From Verrucomicrobiota bacterium (GTDB taxonomy: Bacteria > Verrucomicrobiota > Verrucomicrobiia > Opitutales > Seribacteraceae), in the NCBI GenBank assembly GCA_030830145.1, contig JAURNO010000371.1, positions 1-7,042 on the forward strand: a stretch of DNA of 7,042 nt, in the 5' to 3' direction. Made by a program: the position numbers and the translations under genes. Positions 6,565 through 7,042 of this stretch are shown here, piece by piece (positions within the stretch are counted from its first letter, which is position 1; each line of letters opens with the position of its first letter). The notes beneath the pieces are model-generated. The model was not told the origin of the DNA. It was given only the letters and a program-made list of their open reading frames with translations, and did not search any database.

Positions 6565-7042
6565 CCTCGAACTAATCCCTCCAGGGCATCAAGGAGTTTT
6601 TTAGGTTCATTTCCCATTTTCACTTGAATATTTGGGATCGGCTTAGTGACCAATTCAGGCAATCGCGAGGGGCGGCACGTGGTAACAAGGCTCGAGGCTC
6701 TTTTTTTCCAAAAGTTCAGGTTATTCGATTCCTGCGGCATCATCCCTCTCGAAAGATCGAAAATCAGAGGCGTCCCGCAGGCGATTGCTTCGGTCGTCAT
6801 GCCCGCACCAGGACGAGCAAACAAACAATCCGCGTTTCTTAAAACAAGTGCCATTTCCCGGGCCGACAACTCAGGTAGAGCAACGAAAGGAATCTTTGAG
6901 CGTTCTTTCATGCGATTGAGCTCGGCTAAGATTCCTTCGTTATTGCCGCAAAGGGCTAGCACTTGGCACCGTTCATCCGATCGATTGAATGCATCGATAA
7001 CTTCGCGGTGGCGATTGACCCCGTTGGCTCCAGTGCCAAGGA
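6561..7042 (-). CDS. GT28/MurG-MGDG synthase-like glycosyltransferase, C-terminal part (cut by right edge)
   Basis: The open frame continues to the right edge, so the GTG at 6962 is internal and the true start lies outside. About 159 residues are visible, corresponding to the C-terminal nucleotide-sugar-binding half of a GT-B enzyme. It begins LGTGANGVNRHREVIDAF, followed by VLALCGNNEGILAEL (the cGxNexL strand of processive diacylglycerol glucosyltransferases and MGDG synthases). ADCLFARPGAGMTTEAIACG and TPLIFD then give the donor-binding Gly-rich loop, and PQESNNLNFW the QE-x-N motif. Such enzymes add a hexose or amino sugar to lipid acceptors at the inner membrane. PseG, the MurG-like UDP-sugar hydrolase of the Pse pathway, is an alternative, but RPGAG-TTEAIACG with QESNN fits the lipid transferases better. 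Its TGA overlaps the ATG of the SCP2-like gene (ATGA), so the two are translationally linked. The acceptor and sugar cannot be read from this half. Confidence 0.82.
   Translation of the reverse strand, partial: LGTGANGVNRHREVIDAFNRSDERCQVLALCGNNEGILAELNRMKERSKIPFVALPELSAREMALVLRNADCLFARPGAGMTTEAIACGTPLIFDLSRGMMPQESNNLNFWKKRASSLVTTCRPSRLPELVTKPIPNIQVKMGNEPKKLLDALEGLVRG

Noticed and set aside
6561..6962. A complete 133-residue gene starting at GTG 6962
   Set aside because: The frame is open to the window edge and the added residues (LGTGANGVNRHREVIDAF) belong to the same glycosyltransferase domain, so the gene is truncated by the edge.
6561..7042. PseG (UDP-sugar hydrolase of the Pse pathway)
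   Set aside because: PseG shares the MurG-like fold, but the RPGAG-TTEAIACG and QESNN motifs and the CGNNEGIL strand fit lipid-directed GT28-like transferases better; kept only as an alternative.

Overview
The window looks like part of a Gram-negative bacterial chromosome. It carries a surface or flagellar sialic-acid-like sugar locus (pseudaminic acid type) beside a housekeeping DNA-uptake/recombination gene. No taxonomic marker is present. Origin from the Verrucomicrobiota/PVC side is only a weak guess, from the free-standing sigma region-4 protein beside dprA, Maf plus Pse enzymes, and frequent GTG/TTG starts. Nothing here proves it.

Left part (1-2988, all minus strand). Reading in the direction of transcription: pseB (UDP-GlcNAc 4,6-dehydratase/5-epimerase), 13 bases later pseI (pseudaminic acid synthase), then an 81-residue protein that is essentially only a sigma-70 region 4 helix-turn-helix, then the N-terminal half of dprA, which runs off the left edge. 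pseB and pseI form a tight pair and are the first and the condensing step of CMP-pseudaminic acid synthesis. The sugar N-aminotransferase of the DegT type (PseC), the acetyltransferase (PseH), the hydrolase (PseG) and the cytidylyltransferase (PseF) are not in the window.

Middle (2989-4647). A 111-base divergent intergenic region separates pseB from a plus-strand gene for a Maf/DUF115-family protein, the class of enzyme that puts pseudaminic or legionaminic acid onto flagellin. It has a good ribosome binding site. The intergenic region holds a small inverted repeat and an 8-base palindrome.

Right part (4640-7042, minus strand). Three genes overlap by ATGA at each junction: the C-terminal part of a GT28/MurG/MGDG-synthase-like glycosyltransferase (cut by the right edge), a 230-residue protein with a probable SCP2-like C-terminal domain, and a class III PLP-dependent aminotransferase of the glutamate-1-semialdehyde aminomutase-like branch. 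This unit converges on maf, and the last 8 bases of the two genes overlap.

Taken together, PseB and PseI supply intermediates and product of a nonulosonic acid pathway and Maf is a plausible transferase for it. The right-hand unit is either a source of another amino sugar or glycan for the same surface structure, or a separate lipid-linked glycosylation module. Sampled lines fall from roughly 60-65% GC on the left to roughly 43-50% on the right, so the right side may have a different history. No tRNA, rRNA, CRISPR array or insertion sequence is visible, and no gene-free stretch exceeds about 110 bases.
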